This document shows, piece by piece, positions 34,567 to 45,000 of a stretch of 64,000 bases of DNA. Source of the stretch: Bacteroidales bacterium (GTDB lineage Bacteria > Bacteroidota > Bacteroidia > Bacteroidales > F082). The DNA is taken from contig JAFYNJ010000028.1 in the NCBI GenBank assembly GCA_017549805.1, positions 1-64,000 of the forward strand, given 5' to 3'. The notes beneath the pieces are model-generated. The model was not told where the DNA came from. It made no database searches and was given only the letters and a program-made list of their open reading frames with translations. The first letter of the stretch is position 1. Every line of letters begins with the position of its first letter. The position numbers and the translations under genes were made by a program.

Positions 34567-34602
34567 CAACTGATCAACTGAATAACTGAACAACTTAAAA
34601 CT
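34567..34602. repeat. Octamer array in the DUF937 leader
   Basis: Units AACTGATC, AACTGAAT, AACTGAAC and AACTTAAA follow each other with an 8-nt period between the -7 box and the start codon. The array therefore makes up the 5' untranslated region. Confidence 0.65.
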
Positions 34603-34609
34603 ATAAAAA

Positions 34610-35158
34610 ATGGATCTTAATAGCATTTTAGGCGCTTTGACGGCTGGTAACGCTGTCAGCGACATGGGTAAACAATTCAACTTGAACAGCAATCAGGTGA
34701 ACTCGGTGATTTCAGCGGCATTGCCGACCCTTCTCGGTGCCATGCAGCAGAACACATCCACCGCCAGTGGAGCTTCGTCGTTGGAGAAAGCCTTGATGAG
34801 CCATCTCGGCGACGGCATCAACCTGAACAGTGCCAGCTTGACCGACGGCAGCAAGATCCTGGGGCATATCCTTGGTGGCGATTCCAATTCCATCTTCTCG
34901 GCCTTGGCCAAGAAGACCGGCACCTCCAACAGCCAGGTAAGCGGCATCCTTTCGGCCATCGCTCCCGCATTGCTCGGCTTGTTGGGTAAAGGCCAAAAGA
35001 GCACCAACACCAGCGCCGGAGGTCTGGGCAGCTTGCTCGGCGCCCTCCTCGGTGGCGGCAGCATCGGCGGCAGCTTGGGTGGCAACTCAGGTGGCGGCCT
35101 GCTGGGCGACAAGAACAAAAACGGTATCCCCGACATCATCGAGGGTTTCATGAAATAA
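34610..35158 (+). CDS. DUF937 domain-containing protein
   Basis: The 182-residue product has the DUF937 pattern: repeated helices with VISAALPTLLGAMQQN, then a second copy ILSAIAPALLGLLGKG. A glycine-rich C-terminal region follows (GGLGSLLGALLGGG, GGSLGGNSGGGLLGDKN). There is no signal peptide. The final DKNKNGIPDIIEGF resembles a calcium-binding loop (DxNxNGxxD), which is common in this phylum. The biological role of DUF937 proteins is unknown. The gene has its own promoter and precedes trkA by 30 bp. Confidence 0.8.
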   Translation: MDLNSILGALTAGNAVSDMGKQFNLNSNQVNSVISAALPTLLGAMQQNTSTASGASSLEKALMSHLGDGINLNSASLTDGSKILGHILGGDSNSIFSALAKKTGTSNSQVSGILSAIAPALLGLLGKGQKSTNTSAGGLGSLLGALLGGGSIGGSLGGNSGGGLLGDKNKNGIPDIIEGFMK

Positions 35159-35188
35159 CTGTAAACTGTTAATGTTAACTGAAAACTA
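35157..35188. repeat. Heptamer array before trkA
   Basis: Units AACTGTA, AACTGTT, AATGTT (one base short), AACTGAA and AACTAAT span the gap between the DUF937 stop and the trkA start codon. No ribosome-binding site is visible other than this A-rich array. Confidence 0.65.
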
Positions 35189-36529
35189 ATGGATATAGTC
35201 ATTGCTGGAGACGGTGAAGTTGGCCTGCACTTGGCGGAAGCCCTGGTGCGCGACAACCACAACATCACCATCGTTGACCCTCATGAAGAGCTATTGAAGA
35301 TGGTGGAGTCGCATTCCGACGTGATGACCATCACGGGCGACTCCACCTCCACTTCGGTACTCCGAAGGGCCAATGTGGCCAAAGCCGATCTCGTCATCGC
35401 CGTGCTGCACGACGAGCACATCAACCTGCTTACCGGTATCATTGCCAAGAAACTCGGCGCCAAGAAGGTCATCGCCCGCGTCAACACCATGGAAAACCTG
35501 AGTTCCGAGGTGTGGCGCATGTACCAGGACTTGGGCATCGACGGACTGCTGTCGCCTGAAGACATCGCCGCTCAGGAGATCATCTCGCTGCTGAAGCAGA
35601 ACGCCTCATTAGAGACTTACGACTTTTCAGGAGGCAAGCTGCAGCTGTTCATGGTGAAGCTCGAGTCGGAAGCCGAGATCATCGGCAAGAGCGTCGAGGA
35701 AGTCACCGAGCAATACCAGCACATCGACTTCCGTATCGCCGCCATCCACCGCAGGCAAAACACCTTCATCGCCCAAAACGACACGGTGTTTCAACTGGCC
35801 GACATGGTGTATGTGGTCACCAAGCCCCATGCCATAAAGGACATCATCCGCCTCAGCGGCAAAAAGCAGATCAACATCCACAATGTGATGATCGTCGGCG
35901 GCGGCCGCGTGGGTCGTATCACCACCAAACGCCTCGAAAATGACCTCAACATCAAGATCTTGGAGAAGAGCAAGGAACGTTGCATGGACCTTACCAACTA
36001 CCTCTCCAACGCCTTGGTGGTCAACGCCGATGCCCGGAACCTCGATATCCTGGAGGAAGAGGGCATTGCTGGAATGGATGCCTTTATCGCAGTCACCGAG
36101 AACACCGAGACCAACATCCTGACCTGCTTGCAGGCCAAGGCTTTCGGCGTGAAGAAGACCATCGCCTTGGTGGAGAACATCGACTATATCGACATCTCAC
36201 AAAACATCGGCATCGACTCCATCATCAACAAGAAGCTCATTGCGGCCAGCTACATGGTGCGCTACACCCTCGGCGCCAAGGTGTCGTCGATGAAGTGCCT
36301 CAGCGGCATTGACGCCGACATTGTGGAGTTCGAGGTGCGCCAAGGCTCTGCCGTCACCCGCAAGATGATCGGCAAGCTGCCCATGCCTTCCGACGCCATC
36401 ATCTGCGGCATCGTGCGTGACGGAGAGAGTTATATCGCCACCGAAGACTTTGAGATCCAAACCGACGACCGCGTCGTGGTGCTGGCCCTGCCCAATGCCA
36501 TTCCCGCCGTTGAACGTCTGTTTCATTAA
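35189..36529 (+). CDS. trkA: Trk potassium uptake regulator TrkA
   Basis: The 446-residue cytoplasmic protein binds NAD(H) and gates TrkH. It has two RCK modules. The first Rossmann fold begins MDIVIAGDGEVGLHLAEAL and the second VMIVGGGRVGRITTKRLEND near residue 233. Each is followed by a TrkA-C domain (KLQLFMVKLESEAEIIGKS; DIVEFEVRQGSAVTRKMIG). Length is typical (about 450). The partner trkH starts 12 bp downstream, so the two form one K+ uptake unit. Confidence 0.94.
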   Translation: MDIVIAGDGEVGLHLAEALVRDNHNITIVDPHEELLKMVESHSDVMTITGDSTSTSVLRRANVAKADLVIAVLHDEHINLLTGIIAKKLGAKKVIARVNTMENLSSEVWRMYQDLGIDGLLSPEDIAAQEIISLLKQNASLETYDFSGGKLQLFMVKLESEAEIIGKSVEEVTEQYQHIDFRIAAIHRRQNTFIAQNDTVFQLADMVYVVTKPHAIKDIIRLSGKKQINIHNVMIVGGGRVGRITTKRLENDLNIKILEKSKERCMDLTNYLSNALVVNADARNLDILEEEGIAGMDAFIAVTENTETNILTCLQAKAFGVKKTIALVENIDYIDISQNIGIDSIINKKLIAASYMVRYTLGAKVSSMKCLSGIDADIVEFEVRQGSAVTRKMIGKLPMPSDAIICGIVRDGESYIATEDFEIQTDDRVVVLALPNAIPAVERLFH

Positions 36530-36541
36530 TCCCATTTTGCG

Positions 36542-38002
36542 ATGAGCGCAACTGGCAAGATCAGCATTTCCGTTTTGCTCCGTGTGCAAGGCTTCCTGCT
36601 GCTCATCGAAGGCTTGTTCATGCTGACCGTCTTGCCCGTGACCTATTTCCATCACGGCATCAACACGTTCAGCATCCCCTTCTCTGCCCTTATCACCGTC
36701 CTGACGGGATTCATCCTGTGCATCGCCACCCGCAAGAAAAAAGGACAGAAGATCAACCATCGCGAAGGCGTCATCACCATCTGCATCTCATGGGTGATGC
36801 TGTCGGTTTTCGGGGGACTGCCCTTCCTGCTCAGCAAGAGCGTGCCCAACTTCACAGACGCCTTCTTTGAGGCGCTGTCGGGATTCACCACCACCGGCGC
36901 TTCCATCCTCACCCATCTCGAAACGGTGCCCAAGGACATCCTGCTGTGGCGCAGCATGACACAATGGATTGGCGGATTGGCCATCATCGTGTTTGCCGTG
37001 GTGCTCATCCCCTTCCTAAGCGTCGGCGGCATGCAGCTGTTCATGACCGAGATGAACGGCATCAACTACGACAAGCTGCATCCCCGCATCATGCACACTG
37101 CCAAGCGACTCTGGGGCTTGTACCTGTTTTTCACGATATTGGAGACCGTCTTGCTCTATTGGGGTGACATGGACCTTTTCGACGCCGTGTGCCATTCCAT
37201 GACCACCATCTCTTCAGGAGGCTTCTCCACCCGAACCAGCAGCATCGCCGGTTATTCCAACTACACCCAGATCGTGGTGACTTTCTTCATGGCCTTGTCG
37301 GGATGCAACTTCACCCTGTTGCTTATCGCCATGGTACGTAACCCCATGGCCTTGTTCCGAAATGAGGAGTTCAAGCATTTTTTGATCATCATCCTTACTG
37401 TGAGCATCGCTTTAGCCTTGGCCTTGATTTTCATGGTGAAAACCAATGTGAACTATGCGCTTCGAGCCTCGTTTTTCAGTGTGGTGTCGACCCTTTCCAC
37501 GACTGGCTTCTTCGTTTGCGACTATATGGTGTGGCCGGTGGGATTATGGGTGATTCTGCTGTATCTGATGTTTATCGGCGCGTGTTCCGGCTCCACTGCA
37601 GGCGGTGTGAAGATCATCCGTCATCTGATTTTCACGAAGAACGCTTTTTTGGAGTTGAAGCGCATCATCCATCCTAATGCGGTCATCCCTGTGAAGATCA
37701 ACAAGAAATCCATCTCTCGGAGCGTGAATTTCAAGACAATGACCTTCGTCTTCGTCTATTTCCTTATCTTTGTCATCGGCGTGGTCGCCCTGCTTGCCAT
37801 GGGCATCGACTTCAACACCTCCGTCGGGGCTTCCATCGCTACCTTGAGCAACCTCGGCACGGGCATCGGCAGCGTGGGACCCTTTGGCACCTACGCCTTC
37901 CTGCCTTTGGCGGCCAAGTGGGTGCTGGTTGTGTTCATGCTATTGGGAAGGGTTGAGTTGTTTACGTTGATTTCCATTTTTTCAAAGAACTTCTGGAAAT
38001 AA
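36542..38002 (+). CDS. trkH: Trk-type potassium channel subunit TrkH
   Basis: The 486-residue inner-membrane protein forms the K+ path. About ten hydrophobic segments are visible. The four selectivity-loop regions can be recognised: ALSGFTTTGASILTHLETVP, SMTTISSGGFSTR, STLSTTGF and ATLSNLGTGIGSVGP. The late block FIGACSGSTAGGVKIIRHLI is a family hallmark. It directly follows trkA and precedes a CDF exporter, making a cation-homeostasis block. A second, more distant TrkH gene is at 47609. Confidence 0.93.
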   Translation: MSATGKISISVLLRVQGFLLLIEGLFMLTVLPVTYFHHGINTFSIPFSALITVLTGFILCIATRKKKGQKINHREGVITICISWVMLSVFGGLPFLLSKSVPNFTDAFFEALSGFTTTGASILTHLETVPKDILLWRSMTQWIGGLAIIVFAVVLIPFLSVGGMQLFMTEMNGINYDKLHPRIMHTAKRLWGLYLFFTILETVLLYWGDMDLFDAVCHSMTTISSGGFSTRTSSIAGYSNYTQIVVTFFMALSGCNFTLLLIAMVRNPMALFRNEEFKHFLIIILTVSIALALALIFMVKTNVNYALRASFFSVVSTLSTTGFFVCDYMVWPVGLWVILLYLMFIGACSGSTAGGVKIIRHLIFTKNAFLELKRIIHPNAVIPVKINKKSISRSVNFKTMTFVFVYFLIFVIGVVALLAMGIDFNTSVGASIATLSNLGTGIGSVGPFGTYAFLPLAAKWVLVVFMLLGRVELFTLISIFSKNFWK

Positions 38003-38011
38003 GGTGGGAGG

Positions 38012-38902
38012 ATGAGCCGCGAAAAAGAAATCTACAAAGTAACCCTTTTGGGCAGCGTCGTCAACGTGGTGTTAATGCTGTTCAAGTTTGTGGCCGGCAT
38101 CTTCGGCCACAGTGCCGCCATGATGGCCGACGCGGTGCATTCCTTGTCGGATTTCGCCACCGACTTGGTGGTGTTGGCTTTTGTACGCATCAGCAGCAAG
38201 CCCAAGGACAAAGGCCACGACTACGGCCACGGCAAGTATGAAACCCTGGCCACCACTTTGATTGGCGCGGCTCTGTTTGCCGTGGCGGCGGGTATCTTGG
38301 TGGAAGGTGCCAGAAAAATCGCCTTTTGGGCAAAAGGCGGCACCCTGACGCAACCCGGCATGTTGGCACTTTGGGCCGCTTTGATCTCCATCCTGTTGAA
38401 GGAAATCATCTTCCAATATACCCGTCGCAAGGCCAAGAAACTCAACTCTCAGGCCATGGAAGCCAACGCCTGGCATCATCGCAGCGATGCCCTGTCGTCG
38501 ATCGGGACGGCCATCGGCATCGGGGGTGCCATCATCGGGGGGGAGCGATGGGCTGTGTTGGATCCCATCGCTTCCATCGTGGTGGGCGCCTTTATCGTGA
38601 AGGTGGCCGTCGATTTGCTCCGCAAAGGCGTGGGCGAGCTGATGGAACAGTCGTTGCCCGATGAAGTGGAAAACGAAATCCTGGAAATTGTCAAGTCAGT
38701 CCCCGATGTGGTAGAACCGCATGATCTTTGCACGCGGCGCATCGGCAACCATTACGCCATCGAGATGCATATCCTCATGGATGGCGAACTGCCCTTGAAA
38801 GAGGCCCATGACAAAGCCACAGAAATCGAGCAACGGCTGAAGGAGCGCTACGGTGAGGAGACGCATGTAGCGATCCATGTTGAGCCGGTGGAAAACATTT
38901 GA
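38012..38902 (+). CDS. Cation diffusion facilitator (CDF) transporter
   Basis: The 296-residue inner-membrane protein exports divalent metal ions by proton antiport. The transmembrane domain contains FGHSAAMMADAVHSLSDFATD (metal site A, HxxxD type) and EANAWHHRSDALSSIGTAIG (the second half of the site). The RKxDYGHGKYETL-type loop appears as DKGHDYGHGKYETLATT. The C-terminal cytoplasmic domain shows HDLCTRRIGNHYAIEMHILMD and ends HVAIHVEPVENI. The metal (Zn, Fe or Mn) cannot be assigned. The stop codon overlaps by one base a relic of a T9SS sorting-domain tail. Confidence 0.92.
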   Translation: MSREKEIYKVTLLGSVVNVVLMLFKFVAGIFGHSAAMMADAVHSLSDFATDLVVLAFVRISSKPKDKGHDYGHGKYETLATTLIGAALFAVAAGILVEGARKIAFWAKGGTLTQPGMLALWAALISILLKEIIFQYTRRKAKKLNSQAMEANAWHHRSDALSSIGTAIGIGGAIIGGERWAVLDPIASIVVGAFIVKVAVDLLRKGVGELMEQSLPDEVENEILEIVKSVPDVVEPHDLCTRRIGNHYAIEMHILMDGELPLKEAHDKATEIEQRLKERYGEETHVAIHVEPVENI

Positions 38903-38946
38903 TCAACGGTGACGACTTGAAGACACAGAAGATCGTTGTGCGATAA
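38902..38946 (+). pseudogene. Relic of a T9SS sorting-domain C-terminus
   Basis: In a frame different from the CDF gene, 14 codons and a stop read INGDDLKTQKIVVR. The tail of the giant T9SS gene at 46161-46205 reads INGDDLKTQKIVIQ, and about 40 of 45 bases agree. No signal peptide or other coding sequence precedes it, so it is a fragment left from an earlier T9SS gene or from a recombination event. It begins at the last base of the CDF stop codon. Confidence 0.8.
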
Positions 38947-38978
38947 TTTGATTATTAGTCCATTATATTCAAAATAAG

Positions 38979-39012
38979 TGGAGATAGTCTGCGGATGGTC
39001 TCCATTTTTTTT
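38979..39012 (+). terminator. Probable rho-independent terminator
   Basis: TGGAGA pairs with TCTCCA over a 14-nt loop and is followed by eight T. It ends the trkA-trkH-CDF transcript before the promoter of the giant T9SS gene. Confidence 0.55.
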
Positions 39013-39013
39013 G

Positions 39014-39021
39014 TAATTTTG
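39014..39021 (+). promoter_or_regulatory. -7 box (TAATTTTG) for the giant T9SS gene
   Basis: TAATTTTG followed by CAGCC is identical over 13 bases to the box before the 1051-residue T9SS gene at 25609. The leader is about 65 nt. Confidence 0.6.
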
Positions 39022-39037
39022 CAGCCTCAAAAAAACC

Positions 39038-39054
39038 AGAGGGCTTTTCCCTCT
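39038..39054 (+). other. Small hairpin in the leader of the giant T9SS gene
   Basis: AGAGGG pairs with CCCTCT around a CTTTT loop. There is no T-run after it, so it is not a terminator; it may stabilise the mRNA. Confidence 0.35.
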
Positions 39055-39095
39055 AACTTGCAGATTATTAACACATAATAAAATACAAAGTAAGA

Positions 39096-42000
39096 ATGAA
39101 GAAAACATTTATCCTCATCCTCCTCGCCCTCCTCGCCTTTGCGCCGATGGCGTGGGCACAAATCAACTACATTGATGCCAATGGCGACCCGGCAACATGT
39201 ACAAATTACCAGATTCTTGACGACATCATTTCTGCCGCCCCTAATTCCGATAAAATCATCGGTTACGAAAACATGGACAACTGGTTTGTCCTGCAAGGCA
39301 GTAATGTTGTTTTGAACGGCAGGCTTGGGTACCAAGGGAACTTGCATCTGATTCTATGCGACGGTGCAAAGCTCACCATCAACAATGCCGATGGCAATGC
39401 TATCAAAAGCCTTGACGAAACCGAGACCATTACCACGCTGACCATTTATGTTCAGGAATATGGTACCGGCCAGCTTGTGACTAACGCCGCTATCCAGACA
39501 GAAAATATCACCATCAATGGTGGTGTCATCAGCGTTACCAGCGGCGGTGCCGGTATCTATGCTCCAAGCAACGACATCGTTATCAACGGAGGTACCGTCA
39601 CGGCCTCAGCCCCGAACGGGGATGCCATCGAAGGCTACAACGTCACCATCAATGGCGGCATTGTCAGCGCCACTGGAAACGGTGGTATCAAAAATGGTCA
39701 GACAGGCAAGACCATCCTTGGCTACACCAACAATACTGACCGTATCACAGCCACTAATTATCAAAACGGCTATACGGCGAGTACGCGTATCAAAGACGGC
39801 CAGTATATGATTACCGACAACGGAGTTATTGTTTATGGCCCACTCAACCAAAACAAGCTGAACGCCATTGCTGGCCACACCCTCAGTCCTTACAACCCAA
39901 CGGAATGGGAAGGCAGCGGCGATAGCGCCGATGATCCCTACATCATCGCTTCGGTCGATGACCTCAACCTCCTCTCCCTGCGTACCAATGGCAGCGATAA
40001 TGACTACAGCGGCAAGTATTTCAAGCTTGGAGCCAACATCACCTACACGCCCAGCACCACATGGAATGATGCCACTAGTACCGAGAACAACTTCACTGCC
40101 ATCTCAGGATTCAATGGCCATTTCGACGGCGACGGAAAGACCATCAGCGGCCTCCGCATCTTTGCAACCGATAATTACCATGACCAAAACGGTTTCTTTA
40201 GTAATCTTGGTCCGAATGCCTATATTGAGAATCTCACCATCAGCGATGCCCGCATCGCCGGTCAATCGCAAGTGGGCGCCATTGCTGGTTATGTTAATGA
40301 AGGTGCAGCCGTCACGAACTGCCACGTCACTGGCACTGTCGCTGTTCATGCCTGGGGTCATACGCTCCAAAATCACGGCGGCGTTGTGGGTATCAACTAC
40401 GGTACAATCTCGGATTGCATCAGCGAAGTGACCATCAGAAGGAATGATAATTACGCTTATGGAAGTGAAAAAGTTGGTGGCATTGCCGGCACCAACTCTG
40501 GCACCCTGTCGGGTAACAAGGTTTTCAATGCCAATATCACTGCTGCTGATCATTACGGTGCCATCGCCGGTTTGAACGACGGCGGTACCTTTACCAACAA
40601 CTACTACCGCGCCTGCACCATAAACGATACTGCCAACGTTACCGACAAGGGATGCGACGGTGCCGATGTCACCACTGGCGACGGTGCAATGAGCATTCAC
40701 ACCATCACAAAGCCCAACGATGTCACCATCAACACCGAACCCACTTTAGTATATGGCGAAACCAACTACTGGAAGCACGGCGCAACAATCACTTTGAACG
40801 GAGGCTTGGACGATACCCCAACCGATGGCTGGCAGAAGGCCTATTATATCAATGGCGTGGCGCTTCAAGAAAACAGCACCACTATCAAAAACAATTTCGA
40901 TATGCCCGCCGAGGATATTGAAATCACTATCGGCGAAATCCATGCCGACTGGGCCACTTCAGGAGCCCAGGGTACGGAGCAGGACCCCTACCTGATTTAC
41001 TTTACCGACCAACTTGACCTGTTGGCCACCCGCGTGAACAACGGCACCAGTACCTACAGCGGTAACTATTTCAAGTTGATGGACGATCTCACATACAGCT
41101 ATAATGGCTTAGGCTCAGACGAAAGCAACTATACCCCTATCGGTTTTGGTTATGAGAACAACATGTTCATGGGTCACTTCGACGGTAACAATAAGTCCGT
41201 CAGCGGCATCCGCATCAGAAAGACGGGTACAGGCACTGACGCTTGCTACTTGGGTCTTTTTGGGAGTACTAAGGAAGCTGAGGTGAAAGATGTCACCATC
41301 AAAGACACCGAAATCATCGGACACAGATATCTGGGTGGCGTGGTTGGCCATAGTTGGGCCAGCATGGTTAGCGGATGTCACGTGTGGAACAACGTCTCCA
41401 TTATCCTAGCAAATAATGACTCTAATACCGCTGGTGGTATCGTGGGTCACAACGATTTTTACCATACAACCACTGTCACAAACTGTACCAGTGAGGTTCA
41501 TATCCATACTAATACCAATAGTCAATGTTACAATATCGGCGGCATTGTAGGTCTGAATGATGGTGAGGTATCAAACTGCTTTGTCATGTCAGCCAATATC
41601 GGCGGTGGAAGTCAAGTGGGTGCCATTGTGGGACTAGGTCGGTACCAACACGCTCTTTCCAACAACTACTACCGTAACTGTGTCGTGAACAATGCGTCCA
41701 CCAACGTGGGATACAATGGCGCCGATGTCACCGATAACGACGGAGCTGTGGGTGTTTACACCATCACCATCAACGCCCAGGATGTCATTTTATCAAGTTC
41801 AAACGAGCCTATGGTTACCTACCAAGGAACAGATTATTGGAAATCTGGTCAAAACATCACCCTTGAAGGAGGCTTGAACGGCACTCCTACCCCCGGCTAC
41901 CAAAAAGCTTATATTATCAATGGCGAAGCACTCACAGAAAACACATTTGTCATGCCGGCAAACGATGTGACTGTCACAGTCGGTGAGATTCACGCCGACT

Positions 42001-45000
42001 GGGAAACTGCAAACGCTGGTACTGAAGTTGACCCCTACCTGATTTACTTCACCGACCAGCTCGACCTTCTCGCCTCCCGCACGAACAACGATCCAACCAA
42101 ACACGGATACGCCGACAAATACTTCAAGTTGATGAATGACCTGACCTACAGCTATGAAGGCCTCGACGCTACCGAGAGCAACTACACTCCCATCGGCGGC
42201 AATACAAACCATTTCTATGGCCACTTCGACGGCAACAACAAAACCATCAGCGGTATCCGTATTTATAAAGGTGGAACATCACAAGCTGTGGATGATTTCC
42301 AAGGTCTCTTTGGCTACATGGATTATTGGTACCAACATGAAATAGGTGATGTGAAGAACCTTACACTCGACGATGCCGTGATTACAGGAAACGATTGTGT
42401 GGGCGGCATTGTGGGACGTTTGTATGGCGGCACGGTGGACAACTGTCACGTGACCTCCTCTGTCTTTATCAATACGGTTGTCGATGGCACCTATGGTCAT
42501 GGTGGTATCGTTGGCGATCTCACCAACCACACAGCTACCGTAAGCCACTGCACCAGTTCCGTCACACTCACCGTCGCCCCAGAGATTAGCAATCTCAGTG
42601 AATATGGTGGCATCGTTGGCTGCTGCTATTCCTATTGCACGCTGACTGATAACTTTGCCATCGGTGCAACCGTTCCTGGATTAACGGGGAGTTACAGTAA
42701 TGGTGCCATCACTGGAGCTGTCAGCTACGGCATCCTTGAGCGCAACTATTACCTGGGTTGCAAAGTGGGAAGCGAAAACGTCACTCCTTCTGGTGTTGGC
42801 TGCGGCGGTTACAATGTTGACCCATACGACATTATTGAAAACGACGGTGCTGTGCCGGTGTTTACCCTTAGTGTGGCCTCGGGCATCACTGCCGAGGCCA
42901 CAGTCACCCTCACTCATAACGAAGTGGACTATTACAAACTCGGCACCTCGGTTTCTCTCTCTTACGTCACTCCGGCGGCCCCTGGCTACCGTCACATCTA
43001 CTCCGTAAATGGCTGGCCCATAGAAGGCAACATTTTTTACATGGATGACGATGCCGAAGTCACCGTTGCCCCGAATCAACTCATCGACTTTGAAGAACAC
43101 CAAGGCTCCGAGGACGACCCCTATTTGATTTATTTTAAAGAACAGTGGGATCTTTTGGCAGAACGTGTGAATGGAACCAATGCCGCTCCCAAAACCTACA
43201 GCGGCAAGTTCTTCAAGCTGATGGAGGACATCAGCATCACCACCATGGTGGGAGCCAATACAACCGACAAGTATTTCGCTGGCACCTTCGACGGTAATGG
43301 GCACAAACTGACTGTCAGCTACAACAACACCACTGACCAGCATACTGCAGCGTTCCGCAATGTTATAGGCGCCACTATCAAGAACCTTCATGTGGACGGT
43401 ACCATCGAAACATCCACGTATGGTCCCGGCGGTATTGTAGCCAACAACTACGGTGTCACCCTCATCAACTGCCGCAGCAGCGTCAGCATCACCAGCAGCC
43501 GTAGCGATGCCGCCGCTGGTGGCCTTATCGCCTACACGAAAGGTTCTGTTCACACTACCATCGAAGGCTGCGTCTTCGATGGCACGCTCACTGCCACTGG
43601 TAGCGCCAATAATTTTGGCGGTTTCATGGGTTGGGTCAACTGCAATGATGGTGCCACTGTGAGTATCACTAACAGTTTATATAACCCTGTAAGCACCAAT
43701 GTCACTTCGGGTTGCATGACTTTTGTCCGTGCCTCTGAAGCTGACCTCAACAACAATATCAATATCACCAATTGCTATTACACCCAAACCCTCGGCACCG
43801 CCCAAGGCGACAAGGTTTACACCATCACCCCTGCCGAGCCTGTCACTGTGCAACTCTTAGGCGATGCCGAAGTTTATGATGTCAGCGGTATCACCATTTA
43901 TGGCACAGGAGACAAAGGTCTCAAGTTCGACGATGTGTTTTATGCCGCCAGCGGAAATGTGTTGGACCTCAACCTTGGTGTTACTGTTCCTTTCACCGTC
44001 GCCAACTATCTCGCCAACGGAGAGGTCATTACCTCCGACAATACTGGGAACAACTACATCTTGACCATGCCTGATGAGGATGTCACCATCACCGCCACCT
44101 TCTCTGATGTTGCATGGGACGGCGAAGGAACCGAGGAATCGCCATATCTTATTTATTATAACGTCCAGTGGGACCTCTTGGCCACCAATGTGAATGCCGG
44201 CAACAACTACAACGGTGTGTATTTCAAGCTGATGGACGACATCAGCGTCGAGACTATGGTGGGCAGTACTAACAGACCTTTCCGTGGCATCTTCGATGGC
44301 GGTGGACATACACTTACCTTCAACAAAGGTACCGAAGCGTCGCCTTACGATCAGAACTTCTGCGCCCCGTTCAAGGCGGTGGAAGCAGCTACCATCAAGA
44401 ACCTCCACACCACTGGTGCCATCTACACCTCGAAACAACATGCCGCCGGTTTTGTGGCCCAGTTAATACCCAATACAGGCAACTTCACGCGGTTCATCGG
44501 TTGCCGTTCCAGCATGAAGATCAACAGCACGGTGGCTTCCGATGCAAGAACCGGAGGCTTCATTGGTAGTTGCTCCGACGCCATACCAGATTTTACCCAT
44601 GTACCCGAAAGATTAAGCATCTTTTTTGAGGATTGCCTTTTCGACGGCGAGTTCAGTGGCACTGCCACGGGCTGGGGCGGCTTTGTCGGTTATTATTTCC
44701 ACTGCGAAAGTGAGGGGGGGAACTCTGGTATGGTAGATTTTACCCGATGCCTGTTTGCCCCTTCGGCCATGAACATCAGCACTACCGATGCCTATAATTT
44801 TGTACGCTCCGATGTATTTGGTTGGGACGAGGTGTCTGGTGAGTGGCACCATGCCAATTATTCGTATCCCGAAGATGTAATGACGATAACCAAACTCTAC
44901 TACACCATCACTTGCGGCGATTTGGAGACTTATCTAGATGAGGTTCAACCTACCCTAGTGGGCAATATGACCAACGTGCAGCTCCGCAACGCCCTCGGCG

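Noticed and set aside
34567-34602. Short tandem array as a CRISPR array
   Set aside because: Units are only 7-8 nt with no spacers, and no cas gene is in the window.
38012-38946. CDF transporter extended by a T9SS sorting tail
   Set aside because: The tail is in another frame, starts at the CDF stop codon and the CDF protein ends at its normal place; an inner-membrane exporter would not be sorted by T9SS.
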